Origin: Sphingomonas spermidinifaciens
GTDB taxonomy: Bacteria > Pseudomonadota > Alphaproteobacteria > Sphingomonadales > Sphingomonadaceae
DNA length: 64,000 nt
Reading direction: 5' to 3'
Assembly (NCBI RefSeq): GCF_002351485.1
Contig: NZ_NWMW01000002.1
Span: 310,001-374,000, forward strand
Numbering within the stretch: the first letter of the stretch is position 1; each line of letters opens with the position of its first letter. Of the stretch, positions 43,221 through 53,518 are shown piece after piece. The notes under the pieces were generated by a model. The model was not told the DNA's origin. It made no database searches and saw nothing but the letters and a program-made list of their open reading frames with translations. A program made the translations under genes and the position numbers.

Positions 43221-44783
43221 ATGTCCACCGAGCGCCTTAGAATTACGAAGAGGGTCATCGACGGCCTCTCGGCCGATGGGACCGACCGCTTCCTGTGGGA
43301 CAGCGATGTCCTTGGTTTCGGGCTGAGAATCTCGCCCGCGGGCAAGCTGGTTTATGTACTTCAGTACCGCATCGAGGGGCGCCAGCGGCGCTTCAAGATT
43401 GGGCCGCATGGCTCGCCCTGGACGCCCGAAAGCGCGCGCAGCGAGGCGCAGAGCCTTTTGGGAAAGGTCGTAGACGGAATTGACCCGCAGCAAGAAAAGT
43501 TCGCAAAGCGCAAAGAACTCTCGCTCGCCGATTTGAGCGAGATCTATCTGAACGAAACGCTGTTCACCGCGAAGGAGAGCTCGGTCCGACAGGCACGCAA
43601 CAATATTGAGAACCATATCCTGCCGCTCCTCGGAAAGCGACGGGTGTCGAAGATCGAACGAAGTGACATCGAACAGATGCTGCGCGACATCGCCGCTGGG
43701 AAGACCGCGCGGACGTTGAAGAAGGGGCACCGCAGGCTGTCGCGCGTCCGCGGCGGCAAGGGGGCGGCCAACCAGTGCGTGACGACCGTGAGCGCGATGC
43801 TGGGCGTTGCGGTCGAGCGCAAGCTACGGCCAGACAATCCTGCGATCGGCGTGCGCAAGTTTCCGGGCAAGAAGATGGAGCGGTTCCTGTCGCCCGCCGA
43901 GCTGGCGCGGCTGGGAGAGGCGCTGGCCGCCGCCGCGTCGCTTGGGGTGGAGAGCCAATATGCGATCGCCGCGCTGCGATTGCTGGTGCTAACCGGCTGC
44001 CGCAAGAACGAGATCCTCAAGCTCAAGCACAGCTATATCGACCGATATCACCGTTGTTTGCGCCTGCCGGATTCGAAAACCGGCGCGAAGGTGGTGCACC
44101 TGGGCGGCCCGCCGATGCGGATCATCGCGATGGTGCCGCCGGTCGAAGGCAACCCCTATCTGCTGCCGGGCAGGAAGAACGGCACCCACGTCACTGACCT
44201 GCAGGCAGTCTGGGTCCGCATCCGCAGGACCGCCGGTCTGGACGATGTGCGCATTCATGATCTGCGGCATAGCTTCGCGTCGATCGGTGCCGCGACCGGC
44301 GACAGCATGCTGATTGTGGGCGCGCTGCTCGGTCACCGCAGCGCGAAGACGACCGAGCGCTACACGCACCTTTCCGATCATCCGCTAAAGAGCGCAGCAG
44401 AACGGATATCGGACGAGATCTCCCGATGCCTAGGCGAAGGCCTCGATGTGTTCGCTGTGAACGATGCAACGAACCAAAACCCCTTCGCAGCCTGCTGGGA
44501 TCAGGACGCGGACCCTTCCATCCCGCCAGCGGACCCCGTGCTCGGAGCAGTCGTCCGCACGAAGTGGCTAGACACGCGCGCTGCAGCGGCGCTCCTCGGG
44601 TTCACCATCGGCACGATGCAGACCTATCGCTGGATGGGCACCGGCCCGGCCTTCCGCAAGATCGGGAGGCGTGTCGTTTATTCGGCTGACGCCTTGACTG
44701 CCTGGCAGAAGGCACAAGAGGGGCTCAATGTGTCCAGTGCCGCTTGCAACGAGGCGATCCCGATCCGGCAAATAGACAGCTAG
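43221..44783 (+). CDS. Tyrosine recombinase (P4-type integrase) with C-terminal excisionase-like HTH
   Basis: A 520-residue site-specific recombinase. Residues ~5-95 form the DUF4102-type arm-binding domain (FLWDSDVLGFGLRISPAGK), then a core-binding SAM-like domain, then the catalytic domain with R261 (TGCRKNEI), H346/R349 (HDLRHSFAS), H372 (LLGHRSAKTTERYTHL) and nucleophile Y381. An extra ~100 residues follow: an acidic linker and, at ~448-498, a MerR/AlpA-like winged helix (WLDTRAAAALLGFTIGTMQTYRWMGTG... GRRVVYSADALTAW). Normal integrases end soon after the tyrosine. GGAG lies 9 nt before the ATG. Beside the tRNA-Thr fragment. Confidence 0.92.
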   Translation: MSTERLRITKRVIDGLSADGTDRFLWDSDVLGFGLRISPAGKLVYVLQYRIEGRQRRFKIGPHGSPWTPESARSEAQSLLGKVVDGIDPQQEKFAKRKELSLADLSEIYLNETLFTAKESSVRQARNNIENHILPLLGKRRVSKIERSDIEQMLRDIAAGKTARTLKKGHRRLSRVRGGKGAANQCVTTVSAMLGVAVERKLRPDNPAIGVRKFPGKKMERFLSPAELARLGEALAAAASLGVESQYAIAALRLLVLTGCRKNEILKLKHSYIDRYHRCLRLPDSKTGAKVVHLGGPPMRIIAMVPPVEGNPYLLPGRKNGTHVTDLQAVWVRIRRTAGLDDVRIHDLRHSFASIGAATGDSMLIVGALLGHRSAKTTERYTHLSDHPLKSAAERISDEISRCLGEGLDVFAVNDATNQNPFAACWDQDADPSIPPADPVLGAVVRTKWLDTRAAAALLGFTIGTMQTYRWMGTGPAFRKIGRRVVYSADALTAWQKAQEGLNVSSAACNEAIPIRQIDS

Positions 44784-45034
44784 GGTCGATGATCGATGTC
44801 CGGGGCCAACGACCCTTCTGGCCCATAAGCGTATCATCCGCGGGCGCAACGCGTTACTGATCAAGCTCACAGAAGAGAGCGCCATCGCCAGTGGTTGCGA
44901 ACCCCGTGATCCGGCCGCCGCCGACAGCATAGGCATGGTAAGGGCTGTTCGGTTCAGAGTCCGTAACATCCCTGATGTCGCCCTGGTCTGGCGAGCCATA
45001 GCCTCCTCCACGATCCTAAGCTGAGGAGGCGATC

Positions 45035-45838
45035 ATGAAGAACGTACTCGTATTGATGCACGACGACACCGGCCAGGAAGCGCGCTTCCAAGCTGCGCTT
45101 GACCTCGACCGCGCGCTCGATGGACACCTGACCTGCATCGACGTGTCGATCGCGCCCACGTTCGTCGGCGACTATGCGATGACTGGCGGAGAGGCGTTGC
45201 TGATGGCAGACGAGCAGCAGCGCGAAAAAGCCAACAAAAGCCGCATATTGGAGCGCCTAAAGGCCGAGGACGTCACCTATGACTGGTTGGACGAGACCGG
45301 CTTCCTGTGCCCTGCCATACGCGATAATATCGGCCTCGCCGACTTGGTGGTGCTCAACCGCAAGCTCGATAGCATCGACTATCCCGATATGCGCCAGGCA
45401 GTTGGCGAGCTGGTGCTCAAGTCCGGCAAACCGATTGTGGCAGTGCCGGAGACCGCGCGTGGCTTCGACGCGTTCGGCCCGGCGCTGGTCGCCTGGGACG
45501 GGTCGCGCGAGGCGGTGGCAGCGCTACAGGCAGCCACGCCTTTGCTCGCCAAGGCAAGCAGCGTAACGATCCTCGAAGCGGATGACGGTTCAATCAAGAC
45601 TCCTGCCGAAGACGCCGCCGAATATCTGTCGCGGCACGGCATCAAGCCAGTGATCCGCCGTGAGCGCGACGCGATCGACCTGCCGAGCACGATCATTCTA
45701 AACACGATCCGGGACGCCAACGCCGCCTATCTGGTGATGGGCGGCTTCGGCCACAGCCGCTTCTTCGAGGCAACGTTCGGCGGGGTCACACGGCGGATGC
45801 TGCAGGAATGTCCGGTGCCGCTGTTCCTCGCCCATTGA
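45035..45838 (+). CDS. Universal stress protein, tandem-domain type
   Basis: A 267-residue cytoplasmic protein made of two UspA-like halves. The C-terminal half ends with MGGFGHSRFFEATFGGVTRRMLQECPVPLFLAH, containing the ATP-binding GxxGHSRxxE / GGVTRxML motif; the N-terminal half is degenerate. Such proteins are induced by low oxygen or starvation. GAGGAGG lies 7 nt before the ATG. Monocistronic, with a strong terminator after it. Confidence 0.92.
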   Translation: MKNVLVLMHDDTGQEARFQAALDLDRALDGHLTCIDVSIAPTFVGDYAMTGGEALLMADEQQREKANKSRILERLKAEDVTYDWLDETGFLCPAIRDNIGLADLVVLNRKLDSIDYPDMRQAVGELVLKSGKPIVAVPETARGFDAFGPALVAWDGSREAVAALQAATPLLAKASSVTILEADDGSIKTPAEDAAEYLSRHGIKPVIRRERDAIDLPSTIILNTIRDANAAYLVMGGFGHSRFFEATFGGVTRRMLQECPVPLFLAH

Positions 45839-45864
45839 GGACCGCGTCGCAATCATGGCAAGTG

Positions 45865-45898
45865 GGGACGCCGAACGATCGGCGTCCCGTCTTCTTTT
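45865..45898 (+). terminator. Intrinsic terminator after the stress protein gene
   Basis: A 10-bp perfect stem GGGACGCCGA / TCGGCGTCCC with loop ACGA, followed by GTCTTCTTTT, 27 bp past the stop codon. Confidence 0.88.
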
Positions 45899-45919
45899 GT
45901 GAATGACCCGACCGAGCGC

Positions 45920-46373
45920 TCAGGTGCCGTGTGCGCCGAGTTCGGTCAACTTATCGAGCCAGCCCGTCCGCTCGCCGGGCGCGCGTTCGACATTGCCGAT
46001 CAGCGTGCTGTGGACCGGCTTGATCCCCGCGAGCTTGAGGATGTTGCGCTCGAAGCTCTTTGCGCTGTGCGCGCCATAGTAGAAGTGATAAAAGAAGGCT
46101 GGCATTTTCATCGTTACGACCAGCCGGGCGGACCGCCCGCCGAGCAGCGGCTTGGGCACTCGTCCCTTGGCGAGCGCAAAACCCGGGCGCGCGTTCTGCT
46201 CCAAAAATCCATTGAGAAGAACGCAGCAGCGGGAAGTCGAGCGTTGCCAGCTCGATGCGCCGCACGCTGTGGCCGGCACTGGTGGCACCGGACGCATAGG
46301 CGTCGTTAAGCGCGTGGATGAAATGGCCGCGATCCGCGTCGGGATGGCCGTCGATCAGAGCGATGTGTGTCAT
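45920..46373 (-). pseudogene. Broken NAD(P)H oxidoreductase (flavodoxin-fold, MdaB/KefF-like)
   Basis: The first ~57 codons from the ATG at 46373 encode the start of a flavodoxin-fold quinone reductase (MTHIALIDGHPDADRGHFIHAL...IELATLDFPLLR). The homology then continues in another reading frame with GFLEQNARPGFALAKG, MKMPAFFYHFYYGAHSAKSFERNIL and a plausible natural end at 45920. The middle of the fold, normally ~40 residues including the conserved 'PLWLGTMPALLK' region, is absent near 46210. So an internal deletion also shifted the frame; a sequencing error cannot explain the missing part. A related intact flavoprotein gene is at 53519. Confidence 0.8.
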
Positions 46374-46495
46374 GTCTCGACGCTGCCGCGGCTATTGCCG
46401 GACAGCGATACGTAAGACTCCCAATCGCCGCCCCATTCATGCCCTCGTACCCAGATCGTCACCCTTTGGCAGGATGCCGCAGTAGGAGACGGACG

Positions 46496-47518
46496 ATGGA
46501 GAAGATGCGGGCAGCGGTGGTGCGAAGCTTCGGCGCGCCGCTGGAGATCGAGGAGCGGCCGGTGCCGACGCCTGGCCCGGGCGAACTCCTGATTCGAGTC
46601 CAGGCAAGCGGCGTGTGCCACACCGACCTCCATGCCGCCCATGGCGATTGGCCGATCAAGCCCGTCCTGCCGTTCGTTCCTGGTCACGAAGCCGTCGGGC
46701 GCGTCGCGGCGATCGGCCCGGGGGTGAAGGGCTTCCGCGAAAGCGACGCCGTGGGCGTGCCCTGGCTCCACGACGCCTGCGGCTGCTGCGAGCATTGCGA
46801 GACCGGCTGGGAGACGCTTTGCGAGGCGCAGCACAACACGGGCTACGGTGTCGATGGCGGCTATGCGGACTATGTGATCGCGAACGCCGCCTATGTCGGT
46901 CGCCTTCCTGATCAAGTCGACTTTGCCCAGATGGCCCCGATCCTCTGCGCGGGCGTCACCACCTACAAGGGTCTGAAGGAAACCGAGGCGCGCCCCGGCC
47001 AATGGGTCGTTATCTCGGGCGTCGGCGGTCTTGGCCATGTCGCGGTCCAATATGCCAAGGCGATGGGCCTGCATGTGGCTGCGATCGACGTCTCTGACGA
47101 CAAGCTCTCGCTCGCCCGCGCGCTCGGCGCTGACGTAGCGATGAGCGCCAACGATCCGGAGCTCGTCGCCAAGCTGCGCCGCGAGACCGAGGGCGGCGCA
47201 CACGGCGTGCTGGTGACCGCGCCCTCGGTACCGGCCTTCCGCCAGGCGATCGATGTCGCTCGACGCCGAGGCACGGTCAGCCTGGTCGGCCTGCCGTCAG
47301 GCGATTTCCTGACGCCGATCTTCGACGTGGTTCTGAAGCGCATCACCATCCGCGGATCTATCGTCGGTACGCGCGCCGACCTCGCCGAAGCGATCGCCTT
47401 CGCCGTCGAAGGCAAGGTGCGCACGCGCGTCGAGACTGTGCCGCTCGAAACCATCAACGGCGTGTTCCAGCGGCTCGAAGCGGGCAGGATCGACGGCCGC
47501 GTGGTCCTGACCTTTTGA
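46496..47518 (+). CDS. Zinc-dependent alcohol dehydrogenase (AdhP-like)
   Basis: A 340-residue NAD-dependent MDR enzyme that interconverts primary alcohols and aldehydes. Catalytic zinc ligands lie in ASGVCHTDLHAAHGDW and PGHEAVGRV, the structural zinc in CGCCEHCETGWETLC, the cofactor loop is ISGVGGLGHVAVQYAKAMG, and GVTTYKGLKETEARPGQWV is AdhP-like. The ATG at 46496 has TAGGAG upstream; the frame is open further 5' without a site. Alcohol dehydrogenases like this are common in oxygen-limitation gene sets, in keeping with the neighbouring fixLJ. Confidence 0.9.
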   Translation: MEKMRAAVVRSFGAPLEIEERPVPTPGPGELLIRVQASGVCHTDLHAAHGDWPIKPVLPFVPGHEAVGRVAAIGPGVKGFRESDAVGVPWLHDACGCCEHCETGWETLCEAQHNTGYGVDGGYADYVIANAAYVGRLPDQVDFAQMAPILCAGVTTYKGLKETEARPGQWVVISGVGGLGHVAVQYAKAMGLHVAAIDVSDDKLSLARALGADVAMSANDPELVAKLRRETEGGAHGVLVTAPSVPAFRQAIDVARRRGTVSLVGLPSGDFLTPIFDVVLKRITIRGSIVGTRADLAEAIAFAVEGKVRTRVETVPLETINGVFQRLEAGRIDGRVVLTF

Positions 47519-47606
47519 ACGCCAGCAGCCCCGGATCCGCAAAGTGGCAGACACCGAGGGTCCCGGCCGAACGATCTTTCGAACCGAAAAGGGCGCTTTA
47601 TCTCGT

Positions 47607-47987
47607 ATGACAGATACGCTGCCTGCGCTCGCTCCCGCGCGGCCCATCTTGCTTCTTGTCGAAGATGACGATGGCGTGCGACGGGGACTTCAGCTCCTGC
47701 TCTCAGGCCAAGGGTTCGATGTTCATTCCTTTGCCCTCGCGCGCAATGCGCTGGCCGATACCGGGTGCCAGAATGCGCGCTATCTCATAGCGGACTATGC
47801 ACTCGCCGACAGCAACGGTCTTGAACTGATCACCGCGTTGCGCGCGCGCGGGTGGAACGGAAGAGCGGTGCTGATCACTGCCTTTGCGTCGCCCGAGCTT
47901 CGCGCCGCCGCGCCGGCGGCGGGGTTCGACGCCATGCTGGACAAGCCGTTTCGCGATGACGACGTGCTGCGAACGCTACGTGGCTGA
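47607..47987 (+). CDS. Single-domain response regulator receiver
   Basis: A 126-residue CheY-like receiver with no output domain. Acidic pocket in LVEDDDGVRRGL, phospho-acceptor Asp in LIADYALADSNGLEL, Thr/Ser in VLITAFASPELR and Lys in MLDKPF. An in-frame GTG at 47544 could start a longer form. It precedes the FixL-like kinase by under 200 bp on the same strand, so it may be a phosphate sink or an alternative partner of that kinase. Confidence 0.85.
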   Translation: MTDTLPALAPARPILLLVEDDDGVRRGLQLLLSGQGFDVHSFALARNALADTGCQNARYLIADYALADSNGLELITALRARGWNGRAVLITAFASPELRAAAPAAGFDAMLDKPFRDDDVLRTLRG

Positions 47988-48179
47988 TCGCGGCAACAGC
48001 CTCCAGTGACGAGGGAGAGACTCGCGACCGGTGACCCGCCTGCCAAGTTCATAACGCATCCGGAATTAACCCTCGTATCGGGCTGCGGTAAAACGTGGCA
48101 AGGTCCGCGCCTCGCACCGGAGATGAGACTCGAAGACGAAGCCAGATCCGGCTCAAAGTGCGCGATTGATGGAGCTGCC

Positions 48180-50051
48180 ATGCCGAACGGGCGCGGCGTT
48201 GACCTTTGGGGCCGTTTAGCCGGCTATGGCGTCGCCATTGCCGCGGTGCTGGTTGCTGCCGTTGTGCGGCTCGGCCTCGAACCTTGGTTGATCGGGCGCG
48301 CGCATTATTTGTTGTTCACTGCTGCGGTGCTGGTCGCTGCCATCTATGGCGGGGCTCGGCCCGCAGTCTTTGCGGCCCTGCTCGCGGCGGGCTTCGTATT
48401 CGCAACACACTGGACCTCGGGCGGTGACAGTCTTGTGGAACTGTTCGCCTTTGCAACAACCGCTGCGATCATCATCTGGGCGGCCGGGCATGTGACCAGT
48501 CTTCGTCGCCGCTCGGTCGAGAACGCTGATCGGGCCGAGCGCCGCGCGATCCGGGCGGATGAGCTTGCCGACGAGCTGAACCTGCTGATCGACGGCACCG
48601 AAGGCTATGCGATCTACATGCTCGACCCCGAGGGTCGGGTCACGCTCTGGAACAAGGGCGCGGAGCGCCTGAAGGGTTGGACTGAAGACGAGGTCGTCGG
48701 CCAGCCTTCCTCGATTTTCTATCCAGAACCTGCCCAGGCGGCAGGTAAGCCCGCTGCGGATCTTGCGCGCGCCCGTGCCGAAGGCCGCCTCGAAGAAGAG
48801 GATTGGCGGCTGCGCAAGAACGGCTCCGAGTTTCTCGCCCATGTGACCCTGAGCGCGCTCTATGACGGCAGGGGTGCATTGCGAGGCTTTGGCAAGGTGA
48901 TCCGCGACGTAACCGAACAGCGGGCCGCCGACCGGAAGCTTAGCGCGGGCGCCATGCAGTTCCGCTCGATCCTCGCAACGGTTCCCGACGCGATGGTTGT
49001 CATCAACGATTCCGGCGAGATGCTGTCCTTCTCGGCCGCCGCCGAGCGGCTCTTCGGCTATGTCGAGGAGGAGGTGGTGGGCTGCAATGTCAAGATGCTG
49101 ATGCCGTTGCCCGACCGTGAGCAGCATGACGGCTATCTCAGCCGCTATCTGACGACCGGCGAGAAACGAGTGATTGGCCGCGGGCGCACGGTCACGGGGC
49201 TTAAGCGCGACGGCACTACCTTTCCGATGGAGCTTTCGGTCGGCGACGCCAGCACCGAAGGCGCGCGGGTCTTTACCGGCTTCATCCGCGACCTGACCGA
49301 CAGGGTTGCCGCCGAAGAGCGGATCGAGGAACTGCGCTCCGGGCTGGTCCATGCCGCACGGGTGAGCGCGATGGGGACGATGGCCTCGACGCTCGCGCAT
49401 GAGCTCAACCAACCGATCACGGCGGTCGTCACGTTCGTTCGCGGTGTGCGCAATCTGATCCAGGAGGGCAATCCGGACGATGCGGCGATGATTGAGGAGG
49501 GGCTCGACGAAGCCTTCAACGAAGCGCTGCGTGCCGGCAGTATCGTGCGGCGGCTGCGCGAGTTTGTCGCGCGCGGCGATGTCGAAAAGTCGGTCGAGGA
49601 TTTGGGCGTTCTCATCGACGACGCGGCCAAGCTCGCGCTGATTGGCGCGCGCGAGCGCGGGGTCGAGACGCGCTTCCAGTTCGATGCGGCCGTGCGTTCG
49701 GTGCTCGTCGACAAGGTGCAGACCCAGCAGGTGCTGATCAACCTGATGCGTAATGCCATCGAGGCGATGGCCGAGGCGCAGCAGCGCATCCTTACGGTCT
49801 CCACCTCGCCAGAGGAGGGCGGGCTCGCCCGCGTCACCGTCGCGGACACAGGCCCCGGCGTCGCGCCGGAAATTGCCGAAGATCTCTTCCGCGCTTTCAA
49901 CAGCACGAAGGCCGGTGGCATGGGCCTTGGCCTCTCGATCTGTCGCACCATCGTCGAGGCGAATGGCGGGCGGATCTGGCTGGAGTCAGGGCCCGAGGGC
50001 GCCCGCTTCCATTTTACTTTGGTTCGAGCTGATACGGAGACGCTGGAATGA
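48180..50051 (+). CDS. fixL: FixL-like heme-PAS sensor histidine kinase
   Basis: Membrane-anchored oxygen sensor kinase, about 623 residues. A four-helix KdpD/DUF4118-like membrane domain (residues ~12-105) is followed by one ordinary PAS (~130-250), then a second PAS matching Fix[16 protein letters not shown] contains the His (H316) that binds heme in rhizobial FixL, and [26 protein letters not shown] the conserved arginine region. The kinase core has the H-box [13 protein letters not shown] (H407), N-box [10 protein letters not shown], and DTGPGV and [13 protein letters not shown] at 48180 is preferred; upstream GTG/ATG (48006, 48123) are possible. ATGA overlap with fixJ. Confidence 0.88.
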   Translation: MPNGRGVDLWGRLAGYGVAIAAVLVAAVVRLGLEPWLIGRAHYLLFTAAVLVAAIYGGARPAVFAALLAAGFVFATHWTSGGDSLVELFAFATTAAIIIWAAGHVTSLRRRSVENADRAERRAIRADELADELNLLIDGTEGYAIYMLDPEGRVTLWNKGAERLKGWTEDEVVGQPSSIFYPEPAQAAGKPAADLARARAEGRLEEEDWRLRKNGSEFLAHVTLSALYDGRGALRGFGKVIRDVTEQRAADRKLSAGAMQFRSILATVPDAMVVINDSGEMLSFSAAAERLFGYVEEEVVGCNVKMLMPLPDREQHDGYLSRYLTTGEKRVIGRGRTVTGLKRDGTTFPMELSVGDASTEGARVFTGFIRDLTDRVAAEERIEELRSGLVHAARVSAMGTMASTLAHELNQPITAVVTFVRGVRNLIQEGNPDDAAMIEEGLDEAFNEALRAGSIVRRLREFVARGDVEKSVEDLGVLIDDAAKLALIGARERGVETRFQFDAAVRSVLVDKVQTQQVLINLMRNAIEAMAEAQQRILTVSTSPEEGGLARVTVADTGPGVAPEIAEDLFRAFNSTKAGGMGLGLSICRTIVEANGGRIWLESGPEGARFHFTLVRADTETLE

Positions 50052-50671
50052 GCGACAGGCCGCTGGTGCATGTGATCGACGACGAGGAGAGTGTCCGCCG
50101 CGGCGCCAGCTTCTTCCTCAAGACGTCCGGCTATGCCGTGCGCACCTGGGAATCGGGCATCGCCTTCCTCAAGGAGGTCCGGCACGCCGAGATCGGCTGC
50201 ATCCTGCTCGATGTGCGCATGCCCGAGATGGACGGGCTCGAAGTGCAGGCGCAGCTCAATGAGCGCGGCATCACCATGCCTGTGATCGTGCTCACCGGCC
50301 ACGGGGATGTTGGAACGGCGGTCAAGGCGATGCGCCTGGGCGCGGTCGATTTCCTCGAAAAGCCGTTCGACACCGACGCATTGAAGGATGCGATCGAGCG
50401 CGCGCTCGAGCGGATCGTATCGGAGAAGGACGTGATGGTTCGGGCCGGCGAGGCCGAAGTCCTGCTGGGAGCGCTCAGCGCGCGCGAACGCGAGGTGCTC
50501 GAAGGCTTGGCGCAGGGCTACCCGAACAAGACGATCGCCTATGATCTCGGCATCAGCCCGCGCACCGTCGAGGTGCACCGCGCCAACATCATGTCGAAGC
50601 TGCGCGCGCGCAGCCTGTCGGAAGCACTGCGCGTTGCGTTCGCTGCCGGAATGGGTGAGAACCGCCCGTAA
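50048..50671 (+). CDS. fixJ: FixJ family response regulator
   Basis: A 207-residue two-domain regulator: receiver (D55 in [15 protein letters not shown], Lys105 in FLEKPF) and LuxR/GerE HTH ([53 protein letters not shown]). FixJ activates fixK-type and microaerobic genes when FixL is deoxygenated. Overlaps fixL by 4 bp. I found no fixK/fnr gene or clear TTGAT-N4-ATCAA boxes near the neighbouring genes, so targets remain open. Confidence 0.92.
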   Translation: MSDRPLVHVIDDEESVRRGASFFLKTSGYAVRTWESGIAFLKEVRHAEIGCILLDVRMPEMDGLEVQAQLNERGITMPVIVLTGHGDVGTAVKAMRLGAVDFLEKPFDTDALKDAIERALERIVSEKDVMVRAGEAEVLLGALSAREREVLEGLAQGYPNKTIAYDLGISPRTVEVHRANIMSKLRARSLSEALRVAFAAGMGENRP

Positions 50672-50674
50672 GGC

Positions 50675-53327
50675 TCAGGCGGCGACGCGCCGGCGCACGA
50701 GGACCTCGCAGCCGCAGTCTCCGTGCGGCGCAATCTCAAACCCGGCCTCGCGCTCCAGCGCAATCGCCGCATGGTTGTCGAGGCTCTCGACCGATTCGAT
50801 CGTTTCGATCTTCTTGGCGCGCGCGTAGCGCATCACGTGATCGACCAGGGTCCAGCTCACGCCCTTGCCCTTGAAATCGGAGCGCACCGCCAGCGCAAGC
50901 TCGGCGCGCTCGCCGTCCGGGTCGCTCGCAAGCGTGGCGCTCGCGACCAGCTGCTCGCCCGCAAACGCGAGGAAGTTGATCGTCCGGCGATAATCCACCT
51001 GGGTCATCGGGACGAGCCGGTCATGGCCCACTCTCGAGACGCCGCTTAGGAAACGGAACCGCAGATCCTCCGCCGAGACCGCGGCGAACATCGCAGCGAG
51101 AACTGCCTCGTCGTCGGGACGGACTGGGCGGATATGAAGAGCCACGTCGCTGCGAGTGGTGACATCGTCTTCCCATTCGGCCGGATAAGGCTCGATCGCC
51201 AGGCCGGTGCGGTGCGCCGGATCCGCGATCCGCGCGCGTGCGTCGAGTGCGACCACCCCGCCCGACGTCGGGACGAGCGGGTTGATGTCGAGCTCGGCGA
51301 TCTCGGGTTGATCGATCGCGATCTGCGACAGCGCGTTAAGCACTCGCACGATCGCCTTGAGGTTCACCGCCGGCACGTCGCGATATCCGGTGAGCAGCTT
51401 CGCGATCCGGGTGTCCGCAATCATGCCCGTTGCCAGCCCGTCGTCGAGCGGCGGCAGGCCGAGCGCTCGGTCATGCAGCAGCTCGACTGCCTTTCCTCCC
51501 GTTCCGAATGCGAGCATCGGCCCGAAAGTCGGATCTTCGCCGAAGCCCGCGAACATCTCCCTCCCGCTCTGGCACGGGACCATTTGCTGGACTTCGAACC
51601 CATCGATATGCGCCTCGGGATGCTCGCGCGCGATCCGCTCGGCCATCGACGTGGCAGCTGCGGCGGTCGCTTCCCGGCTCGGCAAGCCGAACGCGATGCC
51701 GCCCGCGTCGGACTTGTGCGTGAGGTCGGGTGAAACGATCTTGAGCACGAACGGTGACCACAGGTCGTCGCACTGGCGCGCCAGCGCATCCACCGTCGCG
51801 GCGAAGCGGGCATTAACCACTGGCACGCCATAGGCCGCGAGAATGGACCGCGCCTCGATCGCGTTCAGCACTGTCCGCCCGGCGGCGCGCGCATCCGCGA
51901 TGACCGCAGCGGCGCTTGCGCGATCGGCCTCGTCCAGCGTCGACGGCGATGGCGCCCGCATGCGCGCTGCACGGACCTGCCCGGCCCGCAGCAGATAGCA
52001 GAAGCCGCGGACCGCATCGTCGAGATTGTCGAATAGCGCGATGCCGGCCGCGTCAAAGGCTGCGCGCGCTGCCTCGGCATTCGCGGGGCCCATCCAGCAT
52101 GCGATCACCGGCTTTGCTGCACTTCTGCGGCGCTTGGCGAGCGCTTCCGTCAGGTCCTTGGCGATTTCCTCACCGGTCGCCACCGCCGTCGGGCAATGGA
52201 GGACGAGGACGGCATCGACGCCCGGATCATCGAGCGCCGCAATCGTCGCATCGATGAAGCGCATGGCGCGGGCGTCGCCTACCACATCGATCGGATTGGC
52301 GCGCGACCAGCCTTGCGGAGGCGCGCCATCCAGCCCCGAGATCGTTTTTTCGGACAAGGTGGCGAGCATGCCGCCCGCCGCGGCGAGCGCGTCGGCCGCG
52401 AGGACACCGGCACCGCCGCCATTGCTGACGATTGCCAGGCGATCGCCCGTCGTCGGCTTGCAGCGGCACAGCAGCTGCGGTGTCGAACAATTCGCTGAGG
52501 CTGTCGACCGTAACGATGCCGGCGCGGTCGAACGCCGCACGGTGCGCGTCATAGGCGCCGATCAGCGCGCCGGTGTGCGACAGCGCCGCCTTGCTCGACT
52601 TCGCCGAGCGGCCGGCCTTGATCGCGATGACCGGCTTGACCGCGGAGGCGGCACGCGCGGCCGACAGGAATTTGGGGGCGTCGGTGATGCCCTCGATATA
52701 GAGGAGGATGGCATCCGTGGCGGGATCGGCGGCAAGCTTGTCGATCAGATCGCCGAGATCGACATCGGCCATGTCACCCACCGAGACGACGCTGGAGAAG
52801 CCGATATGGCGTTCGGCCGCCCAGTCGAGCATCGCCGTCACCAGCGCGCCGCTTTGCGAGACGAATGCGAGCCGGCCGGGCATGGCGCCGCGTGGGCCGA
52901 AGGAGGCATTGAGCTTGGCATGCGGCATCAGCACGCCCAGGCAGTTGGGCCCGATGATGCGCAGCAGATGGGGCTTCGCCGCCGCCAGGATGGCGTCATG
53001 GATCTTGGGTTCGTGAAATCCCGCGGAGATCACCACCGCCGTTCGCGTGCCCTTGCTCCCAAGTGCCTCGATGATCTCCGGAACGGACCTGGCGGGCGTC
53101 ACGATCACCGCGAGCTCCGGCGCTTCGGGCAGGTCCGCGATGCTCTCGACCCACCAGGCGTGCTTGATTTCAACGCGGCGTGGGTTGACCGCGAAGATCG
53201 TGCCTTCGAACCCGCCATCGATCAGGTTGGTGAGGACTCGCTCGCCCAGCGTGCCGGCGCGGCTGGAGCCTCCGATCACGGCGACCGAGTGCGGGCGGAA
53301 GAGCGGATCGAGGTTGCGAACAGACAT
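50675..53327 (-). pseudogene. Frameshifted ADP-forming acyl-CoA synthetase with C-terminal GNAT domain
   Basis: One gene split by a frameshift near 52466. From the ATG at 53327 come the CoA-binding domain (SVAVIGGSSRAGTLGERVLTNLI) and ligase part (GPNCLGVLMP, AFVSQSGALVTAMLDWA, SHTGALIGAYDA) up to SLSELFDTAAAV. The +1 frame then continues with RLAIVSNGGGAGVLAADAL, the ATP-grasp domain (PFVLKIVSPDLTHKSDAGGIAFGL) and a GNAT domain (LHIRPVRPDDEAVLAAMFAAVSAEDLRFRF). An extra base at the junction explains it. Intact relatives make acetyl-CoA from acetate or acetylate lysines. It could be a sequencing error, but it lies among other broken genes. Stop is 3 bp from the fixJ stop. Confidence 0.82.
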
Positions 53328-53518
53328 GAGCGGCGTCCCAGCTGGCGCGAGGCGCAAGCCCCGCCGGATCGCATGAACCAGCGCCAATCCGGGGCGGGGA
53401 GCCATAAGTATAGAACCGTATGTCGGCAGCGGAGGATGGGAATAGGCTGTGCGGCACCGGCCATGGACCGGAGCGGCCTGTCGCAGTTCCTCCATTTCGC
53501 CGAGTGCAGGAGCTTGCG

